A stretch of 64,000 nt of DNA from the NCBI GenBank assembly GCA_963837425.1, contig CAWINH010000006.1:620001-684000 (forward strand), read 5' to 3'. The notes under the pieces were generated by a model. The model was not told the DNA's origin and made no database searches. It worked only from the letters and a program-made list of their open reading frames with translations. Every line of letters starts with the position of its first letter. Position 1 is the first letter of the stretch. Made by a program: the position numbers and the translations under genes. Below are positions 19,301-28,329 of this stretch, piece after piece. Source of the stretch: CAWINH01 sp963837425 (GTDB lineage Bacteria; Chloroflexota; Limnocylindria; QHBO01).

Positions 19301-20786
19301 CAGCGCGGTGGCCCCCCTCCCCGTCTACGAACCCCACGGACCGCGCGAGGAGTGCGGCGTGGTGGGCGTGTACGCCCCGGATCAACCCGTGGCGCGCCTC
19401 ACCTACCTCGGGCTCCATGCGCTCCAGCATCGCGGGCAGGAGTCGGCGGGCATCGCGACCAGCGACGGGACGCGCCTGGCCCTGCACAAGCGCCTGGGCC
19501 TCGTGAGCCAGGTGTTCGACGAGGAGACGCTCGTGCGCCTCGAGCGTGAGCATGCCGATGGCGAGGGCTCGGCGGCGCACATCGCGATCGGTCACACGCG
19601 CTACTCGACGACCGGGAGCAACAGCCTGCCCAACGTGCAGCCTGTATATGCCGGCTCGGATCTTGGCGAGCTGATGCTGGGGCATAACGGAAACCTTACG
19701 AACGCCACCTGGCTGCGCGACGCGCTGACCGAGCAGGGCGTCGAGTTCGTGACAGCCTCCGATACCGAGGTGCTGGCCAAGCTGATCGCCCACGCGCCCG
19801 GACGCTCGTGGGCCAGTCGCGTTGAGCAGGCATTTCACCGGGCGATGGGCGCATTCACGTTCACGATGCTCACGCCGGACGCCCTGGTCGCCGCCCGGGA
19901 CCCGGTCGGCTTCCGGCCGCTGGCGCTCGGTCGTCTCATGGATGCCGACGGCCATCCGGCCGGCTGGGCGATCGCATCGGAGAGCGCCGCGCTCGACGCG
20001 ATGGGGGCGTCCTTCGTGCGCGAGGTGGCGGCCGGCGAGGTGCTGACCATCGACGCCGATGGCGTCCACTCGCACCGGCCGGCGTTGAACGGGAGGCAGG
20101 AGCGGCTGTGCGTGTTCGAGTTCGTCTACCTGGCGCGCCCGGACAGCGTCATCGGGGGGCAGCTCCTGTACGAGGCGCGCCTGCGGATGGGACGCCGGCT
20201 GGCGATCGAGCAGCCGGCCGACGCCGACGTCGTGATCCCGGTCCCGGACTCGGCGATTCCGGCGGCCATCGGCTATGCCGAGGAGTCGGGCCTTCCCTTC
20301 CGTGAGGGGCTGATCAAGAACCGATATGTGGGACGGACCTTCATCCAGCCGCATCAACCCTCGCGTGAGGCGGCGGTCCGACTGAAGTTCAACCCGCTCC
20401 CCGAGGTGCTGGCCGGGAAGCGGGTGGTGGTGGTGGACGACTCGATCGTGCGCGGGACGACTACCGGGCCTATCGTCGGCATGCTGCGACGCGCCGGCGC
20501 TCGAGAGGTGCACGTCCGGATTCACTCCCCGCAGATGCGCTTCCCGTGCTACATGGGCGTCGATACCGGCCGGCGCGGGGAGCTCATCGCGGCCACGCAC
20601 GACCTCGATGAGATCAGGCAGCTGATCGGCGCCGACAGCCTCGGCTACCTGTCCGAGGCCGGACTGCTCGAGGCGGTGGGCAGCGGGACCGACGAGCGAC
20701 GCGGCCACTGCACGGCCTGCTTCAACGGGCGCTACCCGGTCGACGTGCCGCTCGACGTGGACAAGCTCGTCCTGGAGCGTGGGTAG
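19296..20786 (+). CDS. purF: Amidophosphoribosyltransferase
   Basis: 496 residues from ATG 19296, or 492 from GTG 19308. Commits PRPP to purine synthesis using glutamine. The nucleophile is the Cys of EECGVVGVY at about residue 20, so an N-terminal propeptide must be removed, as in the Bacillus-type enzyme. HALQHRGQESAGIA, GHTRYSTTGSN and the PRPP loop VVVDDSIVRGTTT are intact. The C-terminal CTACFNGRYPVDVP is typical. The -10 box overlapping the ATG favours the GTG start. First gene of purF-purM-purN, divergent from the c-di-GMP enzyme. Confidence 0.96.
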   Translation: MISAVAPLPVYEPHGPREECGVVGVYAPDQPVARLTYLGLHALQHRGQESAGIATSDGTRLALHKRLGLVSQVFDEETLVRLEREHADGEGSAAHIAIGHTRYSTTGSNSLPNVQPVYAGSDLGELMLGHNGNLTNATWLRDALTEQGVEFVTASDTEVLAKLIAHAPGRSWASRVEQAFHRAMGAFTFTMLTPDALVAARDPVGFRPLALGRLMDADGHPAGWAIASESAALDAMGASFVREVAAGEVLTIDADGVHSHRPALNGRQERLCVFEFVYLARPDSVIGGQLLYEARLRMGRRLAIEQPADADVVIPVPDSAIPAAIGYAEESGLPFREGLIKNRYVGRTFIQPHQPSREAAVRLKFNPLPEVLAGKRVVVVDDSIVRGTTTGPIVGMLRRAGAREVHVRIHSPQMRFPCYMGVDTGRRGELIAATHDLDEIRQLIGADSLGYLSEAGLLEAVGSGTDERRGHCTACFNGRYPVDVPLDVDKLVLERG

Positions 20787-20793
20787 GAGCCCG

Positions 20794-21825
20794 GTGCGCA
20801 GCCGCTATGCCGGCGCCGGCGTCGACATCACCGAGGCGCGGCGCGCGGTGGATCTCATCGCTCGCGCGGCCTCGTCGACCTCGACACCCCAGGTGCTCGG
20901 TGGGGTCGGCGGCTTCGGCAGCCTCTTCCGCTTCGAGGTCGGCCCCTATCCCGAGCCCGTCCTCGTGGCTTCGACCGATGGCGTCGGCACCAAGCTCAAG
21001 GTCGCGATCGGCCTGGGGCGTCACGACACGATCGGCGTGGACCTCGTCAACCACTGCATCAACGACATCGCGGTGACCGGCGCCCGCCCGCTCTTCTTCC
21101 TGGACTATCTCGCCACCGGGCACCTCCGAGCGGAGGTCGCTGCCGAGATCGTGGCCGGCATCGCGCGGGCCTGCGCGGCGGCGGGCGTTCCGCTGGTCGG
21201 TGGCGAAACGGCGGAGCTCCCGGACCTCTACCGCGGCGAGGACTACGATCTCGCCGGCTTCATCGTGGGGGTCGTGGCCCGTGAGCAGATCGTCGACGGC
21301 TCACGGGTCCGGCCCGGTGACGCGCTCATCGGCATCCCGTCATCGGGGCTCCACACGAACGGGTACTCGCTCGTGCGGCAGATCCTGCCCCCGGAGACCT
21401 GGGAGCGGCGGGCGTCGGGCCTCGAGCGCACGATCGGCGAAGAGCTCCTCGAGCCACACCGATCGTATCTCGACGAGATCGGGATCCTGCGACGCGCGCT
21501 GCGCCGGTCCGGGGGCGACGTGCTGGCCTTCGCGCACCTCACCGGCGGCGGCTGGATCGACAACATCCCGCGGACGCTGCCCGCCGGGCTGGGGGTCGAG
21601 GTGGACGCCGGTTCGTGGCGGGTGCCCCGGATCTTCAGCCTGATCCAGGAGCGCGGCGACATCGGCGACGAGGAGATGGTGCACACCTTCAACCTGGGAA
21701 TCGGGCTGACGGCCGTCGTGCGGGCCGAGTTCGTGGAGGTCACCCGCGCTGCGCTCCCGGAGGCGGTCCGGGTCGGCACCGTGGTGGCGGTCCCCGAGGG
21801 CGGCGCGCGGGTCGCGTTTCCATGA
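20794..21825 (+). CDS. purM: Phosphoribosylformylglycinamidine cyclo-ligase (AIR synthetase)
   Basis: 343 residues from GTG 20794. Closes the imidazole ring of FGAM using ATP. YAGAGVDI at the start, STDGVGTKLKVA, the VDLVNHCINDI dimer/ATP motif, GGETAELPDLY, SGLHTNGYSLVR and AHLTGGGWIDNIPR are all present. An AGGAG precedes this GTG by 4 bases. An alternative GTG at 20779 would overlap purF and add five residues. Overlaps purN by 4 bases (ATGA). Confidence 0.96.
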   Translation: MRSRYAGAGVDITEARRAVDLIARAASSTSTPQVLGGVGGFGSLFRFEVGPYPEPVLVASTDGVGTKLKVAIGLGRHDTIGVDLVNHCINDIAVTGARPLFFLDYLATGHLRAEVAAEIVAGIARACAAAGVPLVGGETAELPDLYRGEDYDLAGFIVGVVAREQIVDGSRVRPGDALIGIPSSGLHTNGYSLVRQILPPETWERRASGLERTIGEELLEPHRSYLDEIGILRRALRRSGGDVLAFAHLTGGGWIDNIPRTLPAGLGVEVDAGSWRVPRIFSLIQERGDIGDEEMVHTFNLGIGLTAVVRAEFVEVTRAALPEAVRVGTVVAVPEGGARVAFP

Positions 21826-22478
21826 GGATCGGCATCCTCGTCTCGGGCCGCGGCTCGAACCTGGCGGCCATTCTCGGTGCTGTCGCCAGCGGGCGGCTGC
21901 CCGGGGTGGAGCCCGCGCTCGTCATCTCCAACCGGGCCGGCGCGCAGGCTCTGCGGATCGCCGAGCGGCACGGGGTGCCGGTCGCGGTGCTGCGCCGCTC
22001 GGGCTTCCCGACCGCAGCTGCGCGAGACGCGGCGATCGGCAGGGAGCTCACGGCGGCCGGCGTGGACCTCGCGATTCTCGCGGGCTACGACCGCCTGCTG
22101 CTGGGCTCCTACTTCGCCGCGTTCGGCGGCCGGACGGTCAACATCCACCCCAGCCTCCTTCCACGGCACGGGGGACGCGGGATGCTCGGACCGGCGGTGC
22201 ATGCCGCCGTGCTCGCAGCGGGCGAGAGCGAGACCGGGGTGACGATCCACGAAGTGACCGCTGAGCTCGATGCGGGGCCGATCCTGCGACAGGTTCGGGT
22301 CCCGGTGCGTCCCCGAGACGGTGTCGAGCAGCTGGCCGCGCGGGTGCTGGCGGTCGAGCACGAGACGCTCGTCGAGATGCTGGCCGACCTGGCGCCTCGG
22401 ACGACCGATGCGGAGGCATCTGCTAGCATGACCCGCGCCTCCGCCCCCCGGACGTTGGGCAGAGCCGAAGCCAGGTAG
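21822..22478 (+). CDS. purN: Phosphoribosylglycinamide formyltransferase
   Basis: 218 residues. Transfers a formyl group from 10-formyl-THF to GAR. ILVSGRGSNLAAIL, VISNRAGAQAL, the catalytic VNIHPSLLP segment with its His, and GVTIHEVTAELDAGPIL with the catalytic Asp are all in place. The C-terminus has about 20 extra residues of no clear structure that contain a -10-like box for the next gene. Confidence 0.95.
   Translation: MRIGILVSGRGSNLAAILGAVASGRLPGVEPALVISNRAGAQALRIAERHGVPVAVLRRSGFPTAAARDAAIGRELTAAGVDLAILAGYDRLLLGSYFAAFGGRTVNIHPSLLPRHGGRGMLGPAVHAAVLAAGESETGVTIHEVTAELDAGPILRQVRVPVRPRDGVEQLAARVLAVEHETLVEMLADLAPRTTDAEASASMTRASAPRTLGRAEAR
22424..22429 (+). promoter_or_regulatory. Putative extended -10 box (TGC-TAGCAT) inside the purN 3' end
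   Basis: TGCTAGCAT lies 53 bases before the ATG at 22483, which has an AGGTAGGG ribosome site. It could let the downstream zinc-ribbon gene be expressed separately from purN. Confidence 0.35.
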
Positions 22479-22482
22479 GGAC

Positions 22483-23082
22483 ATGGACGCAATCTTTCAA
22501 CCGATCGGGCAGTTCTGGGATGACTTCATCCACAACCCGATCGTGGGACTCACGCTGCAGCTGATCGTCATCTACGCCGTGCTGCTGTGGCTCGGCACCG
22601 CGTACTGGGCGTTCCGCGACATGCAGGCGCGCACCGAGAATCCGATCCTGCCCTATTTCGCCGCGGCCCTGATCATCTTCTTCACGCCGCTCCTCTTCGT
22701 GTTTGCGGTGGTCCTGTACCTCATCGTCCGCCCTCGCGAATCGCTCGCGGAGGTCTACGAGCGCTCGCTGGCGGAGGAGTCCCTGCTCGCCGAGGTAGAG
22801 AAGAACCAGCTCTGTCCCGTCTGCCGGGATCGGGTCCAGGCGGATTGGCTCGTCTGCCCGAACTGCCGAACCCGTCTGCACCGCGTCTGCCCGGAGTGCA
22901 ACCGGCTGGCAGAGCCCGCTTGGCCGCTGTGCGCGTACTGCGGGCACGAGTTCCAGCGCCCGCCGGCCCGTCAGCAGGCGCCGGAATGGGGAGCGGCCCC
23001 CGCCCCGGCGCCCGCCGAGGGTGGTCGCGCCGCCGAGGTGACCGCCGAGCCCGGCGGACTGCGCCGCCCGGCCAGCAGCTAA
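22483..23082 (+). CDS. Membrane protein with C-terminal double zinc ribbon
   Basis: 199 residues. Two N-terminal helices (about residues 20-42 and 52-76), then a short helix and a double zinc ribbon with pairs CPVC, CPNC, CPEC and CAYC. A Pro/Ala-rich tail follows. AGGTAGGG just before the ATG is a good ribosome site. Third zinc-ribbon membrane protein within 10 kb, but with the domains in the opposite order. Function unknown; the layout resembles uncharacterised Chloroflexota membrane proteins. Confidence 0.75.
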   Translation: MDAIFQPIGQFWDDFIHNPIVGLTLQLIVIYAVLLWLGTAYWAFRDMQARTENPILPYFAAALIIFFTPLLFVFAVVLYLIVRPRESLAEVYERSLAEESLLAEVEKNQLCPVCRDRVQADWLVCPNCRTRLHRVCPECNRLAEPAWPLCAYCGHEFQRPPARQQAPEWGAAPAPAPAEGGRAAEVTAEPGGLRRPASS

Positions 23083-23092
23083 CCACTCCCCC

Positions 23093-24088
23093 GTGGAGGG
23101 CCAGGCGAGCTCCACGATCGCCGCCGCGCCGGATCCACTCGCCCGCTACCGCGGTCTGCAGATCGCGTCGATCCTGCTGATCGTCGTGTCCGGCGCCCTC
23201 CTCCTCGGCGCATCGACCGTCGACGTCGGGCTGCTCGAGAACGGAACCCTGCCCGACTCGACGGATCGCGCGGTGGCCCTGCTGATCGTCGTCATCCTCG
23301 GAGGGCTGGGACTGGTGGTGGGGCTGGTCATGAACGCCGTCCGTGCGCTCGTGGCCCGGGAGGGGCTGGGAGTGGGGCGCTACCGCGGCCCATCGATTCT
23401 GGTCCTGACGGCCCTGGCCCTGGTGATGGGAGGGGTCGCCTCGGTCGGGCTCAGCGGAGAGGCGCTCGCGCTGCTGGACAGCTCAGGACAGGTCACGATC
23501 CTCGGCTCGCTCCTGCTCCTCACGGTGACCCAGCTCGGCCTGCTCGGCGCGGCCGGCCTCTTCGTCCTCGCCCCAGGTGCGCTGCGCGGGCTGCGCCTGC
23601 TGCCGGAGCGCGGCGTGCTGCGGACGATCCTCATCGGCGTCGGGCTCGGCGTGCCGGCCTGGCTGGGCGCCCAGGCCCTCGGGGTGGCGATCGACGATCT
23701 GCTCCAGCGCATCGGCCTCCAGCCCGGCTTCGACGTTACCCAGGCGGCGCTCGACCGCGTGGACCCGTTCGTGCTGGTGGGCGCGGTCGTGATCTTCGCG
23801 CCGCTGGCGGAGGAGCTCTTCTTTCGCGGGATCGTCTTCAACGCCTGGGAGCGGGAGTACGGGACCCGCCGCGCGGTCTACGGGAGCGCCGGGCTGTTCG
23901 CGCTCATTCACGGGTCGATCTTCGCCCTGATCCCGATCCTCGCGCTGGGGATCGTCCTGGCCAGCGTCTATCGCCGCACTCGGAGCCTGCCGGCCACGAT
24001 CGCGCTCCACGCGACGTTCAACGGCATCTCGGTGCTGCTCACGCTGCTCGTCCGCTTCAACGTCGTGAGCCTGCCGCTCCCGACCTGA
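23093..24088 (+). CDS. CPBP family intramembrane glutamic endopeptidase
   Basis: 331 residues, about eight transmembrane helices. The CAAX protease/bacteriocin-processing (CPBP, Abi) motifs are visible: EELFFRG (catalytic EExxxR) near residue 240, FALIHGS about 30 residues later and LHATFNG near the end. GTG start 10 bases after the zinc-ribbon gene suggests co-transcription. Substrate is unknown; family members cleave prenylated or membrane-embedded substrates. Confidence 0.87.
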   Translation: MEGQASSTIAAAPDPLARYRGLQIASILLIVVSGALLLGASTVDVGLLENGTLPDSTDRAVALLIVVILGGLGLVVGLVMNAVRALVAREGLGVGRYRGPSILVLTALALVMGGVASVGLSGEALALLDSSGQVTILGSLLLLTVTQLGLLGAAGLFVLAPGALRGLRLLPERGVLRTILIGVGLGVPAWLGAQALGVAIDDLLQRIGLQPGFDVTQAALDRVDPFVLVGAVVIFAPLAEELFFRGIVFNAWEREYGTRRAVYGSAGLFALIHGSIFALIPILALGIVLASVYRRTRSLPATIALHATFNGISVLLTLLVRFNVVSLPLPT

Positions 24089-24145
24089 GGCATCGCGCCG
24101 ACGCGCCGGTAAGGGACTGGTAAGCGGACGATCATCGGGCCGCCG

Positions 24146-24151
24146 TAGCCT
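24146..24151 (+). promoter_or_regulatory. Putative -10 box (TAGCCT) for radC
   Basis: Ends 6 bases before the GTG at 24158, with no ribosome site. Spacing fits a leaderless mRNA. Confidence 0.45.
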
Positions 24152-24157
24152 GTCGAC

Positions 24158-24814
24158 GTGCCCACCCGACTCGCTGACGCCCGGCTGCGGCTGCGGCGCC
24201 TCGGCCCCGAGCTGCTCGACGATGCGTCACTCCTCGCGGTGGCGCTCGGCGGGGGTTCGCGCGGGCTGACCCGCGCCCGCCGCCTGCTCTCCGAGGGTGG
24301 CGGGCTCAGGGGGCTGGGACGCTGGACGGTCGGCGAGCTGGTGGCGCGTCATGCGATCGCGGAGACGAGAGCCGCGGCCCTCGTCGCCGCCGGGGAGCTG
24401 ACCCGTCGTGCGGCGGCGGCCAGCTGGCCGGCGGAGGACTGGGTCGTGCGGGTGCCGGGAGACGTCGGCGATCGGCTGGTGCCGATGATGGCTGACCTCG
24501 AACGTGAGGAGCTGCGGGTGCTGCTCCTGAACACGCGGAACGTCGTGCAGGCGATGGTCACAGTCTACGTGGGCAACCTCTCCGGCTCATCGGTCCGCGT
24601 GGCTGAGGTGTTCCGCGACGCGGTTCGCGCCCTGGCGGCCGGTATCGTCGTCGCGCACAACCATCCCTCCGGCGACCCCACGCCGTCCGGCGACGACCTG
24701 CGCATCACCCGCGAGCTGACGGATGCCGGTCGCCTGCTCGATATCGCCGTCCTCGACCACCTCGTCATCGGCCGTGGACGCTGGATCTCGCTGCGCGCGG
24801 TGGGCGCGCTCTGA
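24158..24814 (+). CDS. radC: RadC family JAB/MPN-domain protein
   Basis: 218 residues. An N-terminal helical part with helix-hairpin-helix-like LGPELLDDASLLAVALGGG is followed by the RadC JAB domain. The zinc motif HNHPSGDPTPSGDD is intact, preceded by LEREELRVLLLNTRN and SSVRVAEVFRDA. RadC proteins were once linked to DNA repair, but their enzymatic role is not settled. Length is normal. It converges on the lipoprotein dehydrogenase gene with a 1-base gap. Confidence 0.92.
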   Translation: MPTRLADARLRLRRLGPELLDDASLLAVALGGGSRGLTRARRLLSEGGGLRGLGRWTVGELVARHAIAETRAAALVAAGELTRRAAAASWPAEDWVVRVPGDVGDRLVPMMADLEREELRVLLLNTRNVVQAMVTVYVGNLSGSSVRVAEVFRDAVRALAAGIVVAHNHPSGDPTPSGDDLRITRELTDAGRLLDIAVLDHLVIGRGRWISLRAVGAL

Positions 24815-24815
24815 A

Positions 24816-26102
24816 TCAGCCGGGGGCGAGGTGATAGATTCCGCCCCCGGCCAGATCGGCGACGTAGATCTCGCCGGCCTCGTCGACGCCGAAGCTGCTG
24901 ATCGCGAGGCCGCTGTCGAGGACCGGCCTCGGCATCGTGGTCCCGGGGACCTCGAGGGTGAATATCGTCCCCGAGCAGTAGTCGCCGAAGATGTAGACGC
25001 CCTGCATCGCGGGGTAGCGGGCTCCGCGATACACGTAGCCACCGCTCACCGAGCACTCCGGATCGTGCCCGTACTCGGCAATCGGCTGCACGTAGCCGTC
25101 GGGGTCGCATCCCGATTGGTAGCAGTGGAGCCCCTCCATCACGTTCCAGCCGTAGTCCTCACCGCCCGCCGAGCCGGCGGGCTGGCGGTCGACCTCCTCC
25201 CAGGCGCTCTGACCGACGTCGCCGATGTAGAGGTCGCCGTTCGCCGGATCGAAGCTGAAGCGCCACGGGTTGCGGAGGCCGTAGGCCCAGATCTCGGGCA
25301 GCCCCCCGTTCGGCCGAATGCCGCCGGGCGCGAAAGGGTTGTCCGCCGGGATCGCGTACGCGCGCCCGCCAACGGCTGGACGATCGACGTCGATGCGCAG
25401 GATCTTGCCCAGCAGCACCCCGGTGTTCTGCCCATTGCCAAGTGGATCGCCACCGGATCCGCCGTCTCCGAGCCCGATGTAGAGGTAGCCGTCCGGACCG
25501 AAGGCCAGCTGCCCACCATTGTGGTTGCTGTACGGCTGGGGCACGGTCAGCAGCACGCGCTCACTGCCCGCGTCGGCGTGCAGGTGGTCGGGGCTCGCCG
25601 CCAGCTCCGAGACGACCGTCGCGCCGTCGTCCGCCCTCGTGTAGTCGACGAAGAGCCGCCCGTTGGCGGCGAAGTCGGGATGGAAGGCGAGGCCTAGCAG
25701 GCCGCGTTCGGCGCCCGCTCGGACGCGCCCCGTCAGGTCAACGAACGGCGCGTCGAGGAGCGTTCCATCGGCTTCGATGACGCGGATTGCCCCCGAGCGC
25801 TCGTTCACGAACAGCCTCCCGCTGTCGTCGCCGGCGGCGGTGATGCCGACCGGATCGCGTAAGCCGGATGCCACGAGCGCCATGCCCAACCGCTCGGGCG
25901 GGGTCGGCGCCGGAGTGGCTGGCGCCGTCGATGGGCTCGGGCTCGGAGGTTCGCTGGGGCTCGGGACGATCGACGTGGCGGGGCTCGCCGCGGCGCTCGT
26001 CGCTGGGGAGGCACTCGACGACGGCGAGCTGCAGGCGGCGACCAGGCAGGCGACGAGGCAGGCGACGCTGAGAGGGCCCGTTCGAGATCCTGAGCGCGGC
26101 AT
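24816..26102 (-). CDS. Lipoprotein PQQ-dependent sugar dehydrogenase (YliI/Asd type)
   Basis: 428 residues from ATG 26102. Signal peptide with lipobox ending at Cys24 (LVAAC), then a Ser/Pro/Ala-rich linker. The glucose/sorbosone dehydrogenase beta-propeller follows: NERSGAIRVIE, RGLLGLAFHPDF, SNHNGGQLAFGPDGYLYI, ADNPF, YGLRNPWRFSFDP and GDVGQSAWEEVD, the usual family blocks. Likely oxidises an aldose sugar outside the membrane with PQQ; the substrate is not readable. A TACGCT box 9 bases before the ATG supports this start over an upstream in-frame ATG. Confidence 0.9.
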   Translation of the reverse strand: MPRSGSRTGPLSVACLVACLVAACSSPSSSASPATSAAASPATSIVPSPSEPPSPSPSTAPATPAPTPPERLGMALVASGLRDPVGITAAGDDSGRLFVNERSGAIRVIEADGTLLDAPFVDLTGRVRAGAERGLLGLAFHPDFAANGRLFVDYTRADDGATVVSELAASPDHLHADAGSERVLLTVPQPYSNHNGGQLAFGPDGYLYIGLGDGGSGGDPLGNGQNTGVLLGKILRIDVDRPAVGGRAYAIPADNPFAPGGIRPNGGLPEIWAYGLRNPWRFSFDPANGDLYIGDVGQSAWEEVDRQPAGSAGGEDYGWNVMEGLHCYQSGCDPDGYVQPIAEYGHDPECSVSGGYVYRGARYPAMQGVYIFGDYCSGTIFTLEVPGTTMPRPVLDSGLAISSFGVDEAGEIYVADLAGGGIYHLAPG

Positions 26103-26111
26103 GGTGGCCAC

Positions 26112-26117
26112 AGCGTA
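26112..26117 (-). promoter_or_regulatory. Putative -10 box (TACGCT) for the sugar dehydrogenase gene
   Basis: The CGGGTACGCT context on the minus strand ends 9 bases before the ATG at 26102, with no ribosome site. Divergent from the glgE promoter. Confidence 0.4.
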
Positions 26118-26160
26118 CCCGGAGCGGACCGCACGGTCGCGGCGGGCCGGCCCCATCGGG

Positions 26161-26166
26161 TAGGGT
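26161..26166 (+). promoter_or_regulatory. Putative -10 box (TAGGGT) for glgE
   Basis: The CGGGTAGGGT context ends 13 bases before the glgE ATG. No Shine-Dalgarno sequence is seen. Confidence 0.4.
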
Positions 26167-26179
26167 GTAGCCGCATTCC

Positions 26180-28301
26180 ATGACCACCTCCCGATCAAGC
26201 CTGCGACGCGCGGGACGATCGGCCGCCGTCGGCGGCCCGGTCGCCGCTGCGCGCCGCGAGCGCCGGATCTCCGAGCCCGGCGCGGGCGAGGCGGGGAGCC
26301 GCCGCAGCATCGTCATCGAGCGCGTCGAGCCACAGGTCGAGGGGGGACGCTACCCGGTGAAGCGGGTGGTCGGCGACACGCTGCTGGTGACCGCGGACAT
26401 CTACGCGGACGGGCACGACCAGCTGGCGGCCGCGCTGCTCCTCCGAGGGGACGACGAGCGACGCTGGCACGAGGCTCCGATGCGTCACGTCGACAACGAT
26501 CGCTGGGCCGGCTCGCTGCCGCTCACCCGCAACGCCCGCCACCGGTACACGATCGAGGCGTGGCGGGACGCCTATGGATCGCTCCACGAAGCGCTGGGCA
26601 AGAAGCTGGACGCCGGAGCGCCGATCGCCACCGAGGTCGAGGAGGCGCGGGTCCTGCTGAACGCCGCGCTTTCCCGCGCGGAGCGCGCCGGTGCGGACGG
26701 CGACGCGGACGCGCTGCGGACCGCCCTCGATCGGCTGCGCCGCGCTCGGAGCGCCGCCCGCCGCGGCGCAATCCTGCTGGCGGCGCCACTCCTCGAGGTC
26801 GCGCGTCGGCACCCGGATCGCGGCGGCGCCTCGCGACATGACCTCGAGCTGCCGCTCATGGTCGACCGCCCCCTTGCGCGCACCGGCGCGTGGTACGAGC
26901 TGTTTCCGCGGTCGCAGGGTCGCGACCCGGTGGCGCCGAGCGCCACGACCCTCCTCGAGGCGACGTGGCGGCTGCCCGACATCGCGGGCATGGGCTTCGA
27001 CGTCGTCTACCTGCCGCCGATCCATCCCATCGGTCGCACAAACCGGAAGGGCCCGAACAACGCCCTGGTCGCGAAGGCGAACGACGTGGGCAGCCCGTAC
27101 GCGATCGGCTCGGCCGATGGCGGTCACGAGGCGGTGGCGCGCGAGCTTGGCGGGCTGGCCGGGCTCGAGCGGTTCCGCACGGCGGTGGAGGAGCACGGCA
27201 TGGAGCTGGCGCTCGACATCGCGATCCAGACCTCGCCGGACCATCCGTGGGTCCGGGAGCACCCGGAGTTCTTCCGCCACGCCCCGGATGGCACGATCAA
27301 GTTCGCCGAGAACCCGCCGAAGAAGTACCAGGACATCTACCCGATCGAATTCGGGAACCCCGACCCCGCGGCGCGCAGGGCCCTGTGGCAGGCGTGGCTC
27401 GACGTGTTCCTGGCGTGGATCGGGCGCGGCATCCGCATCTTCCGCGTCGACAACCCGCATACCAAGCCGATCCCGTTCTGGCGCTGGCTGATCGCCGAGG
27501 TCCAGCGTGATCACCCCGACGTCATCTTCCTGGCTGAGGCGTTCACCCGCCCGAAGCTCATGCAGATGCTGGCCAAGGTCGGCTTCAGCCAGAGCTACAC
27601 GTACTTCACCTGGCGCGAGACCCGCGACGAGCTGCGGGACTACCTCACCGAGCTGACGGCCGGCGAGATGCGCGACTATTTCCGGGGCAACCTGTTCACG
27701 AACACCCCGGACATCAACCCGCACCACATCGATCACGGGCGGCCCGCGTTCGTGATCCGCACCGTCCTGGCCGCCACACTCTCTTCGAGCTACGGGATCT
27801 ACTCCGGCTGGGAGCTGTGCGAGAACGCACGGCTCGACGATCGGGAGGAGTACCTCGATAGCGAGAAGTACGAGATCCGGGCCCGCGACTGGGACGCGCC
27901 CGGCAACATCAAGGACCTGATCCGGGGGCTGAACCGCCTCCGCCACGAGCTGCCGGCCCTGCAGCTCTACGACAACCTGCGCTTCCAGTACACGACGAGC
28001 GCGCACACCCTCTTCTATCGGAAGGCGCTGCCCGCACGGGGAGGTCGATCCGCTGACCGGGCACCCGAACCGCTGGCGCGACCCGGTCTTCGTGGCGGTG
28101 AACACCGACCCGCGCCGGGCGGAGCGCGCGATCCTCCACCCGGACCTGCCGGCGGTCGGGATCGGGTGGGACGAGCCCTACCGGGTCACCGACCTGCTCA
28201 CCGACGTCTCGCGTCGGGAGCGCGGCGCGGACATACCGGTCGACCTCGACCCGGCAGGCACGCCGTACCGGATCTTCAGCGTCTCAGCGCTCGACGCATG
28301 A
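26180..28301 (+). CDS. glgE: Alpha-1,4-glucan:maltose-1-phosphate maltosyltransferase (single frameshift)
   Basis: About 706 residues once one G in the GGGG at 28038-28041 is removed. Transfers maltosyl units from maltose-1-phosphate onto alpha-1,4-glucan. The N-terminal beta domain carries the [18 protein letters not shown] block. The GH13 barrel has [28 protein letters not shown], the nucleophile in [10 protein letters not shown] and the acid/base Glu in FLAEAFTRP, all diagnostic of GlgE. The break lies in the C-terminal beta domain. Beyond it, [20 protein letters not shown] continues in the other frame. First gene of the glucan block; treS follows after 28 bases with its own -10-like box. 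Confidence 0.93.
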
Positions 28302-28317
28302 CGCGCTCCGCACCGGC

Positions 28318-28323
28318 TACTCT
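28318..28323 (+). promoter_or_regulatory. Putative -10 box (TACTCT) for treS
   Basis: The CGGCTACTCT context ends 6 bases before the treS ATG with no ribosome site, fitting a leaderless mRNA. Confidence 0.45.
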
Positions 28324-28329
28324 TCGCCG

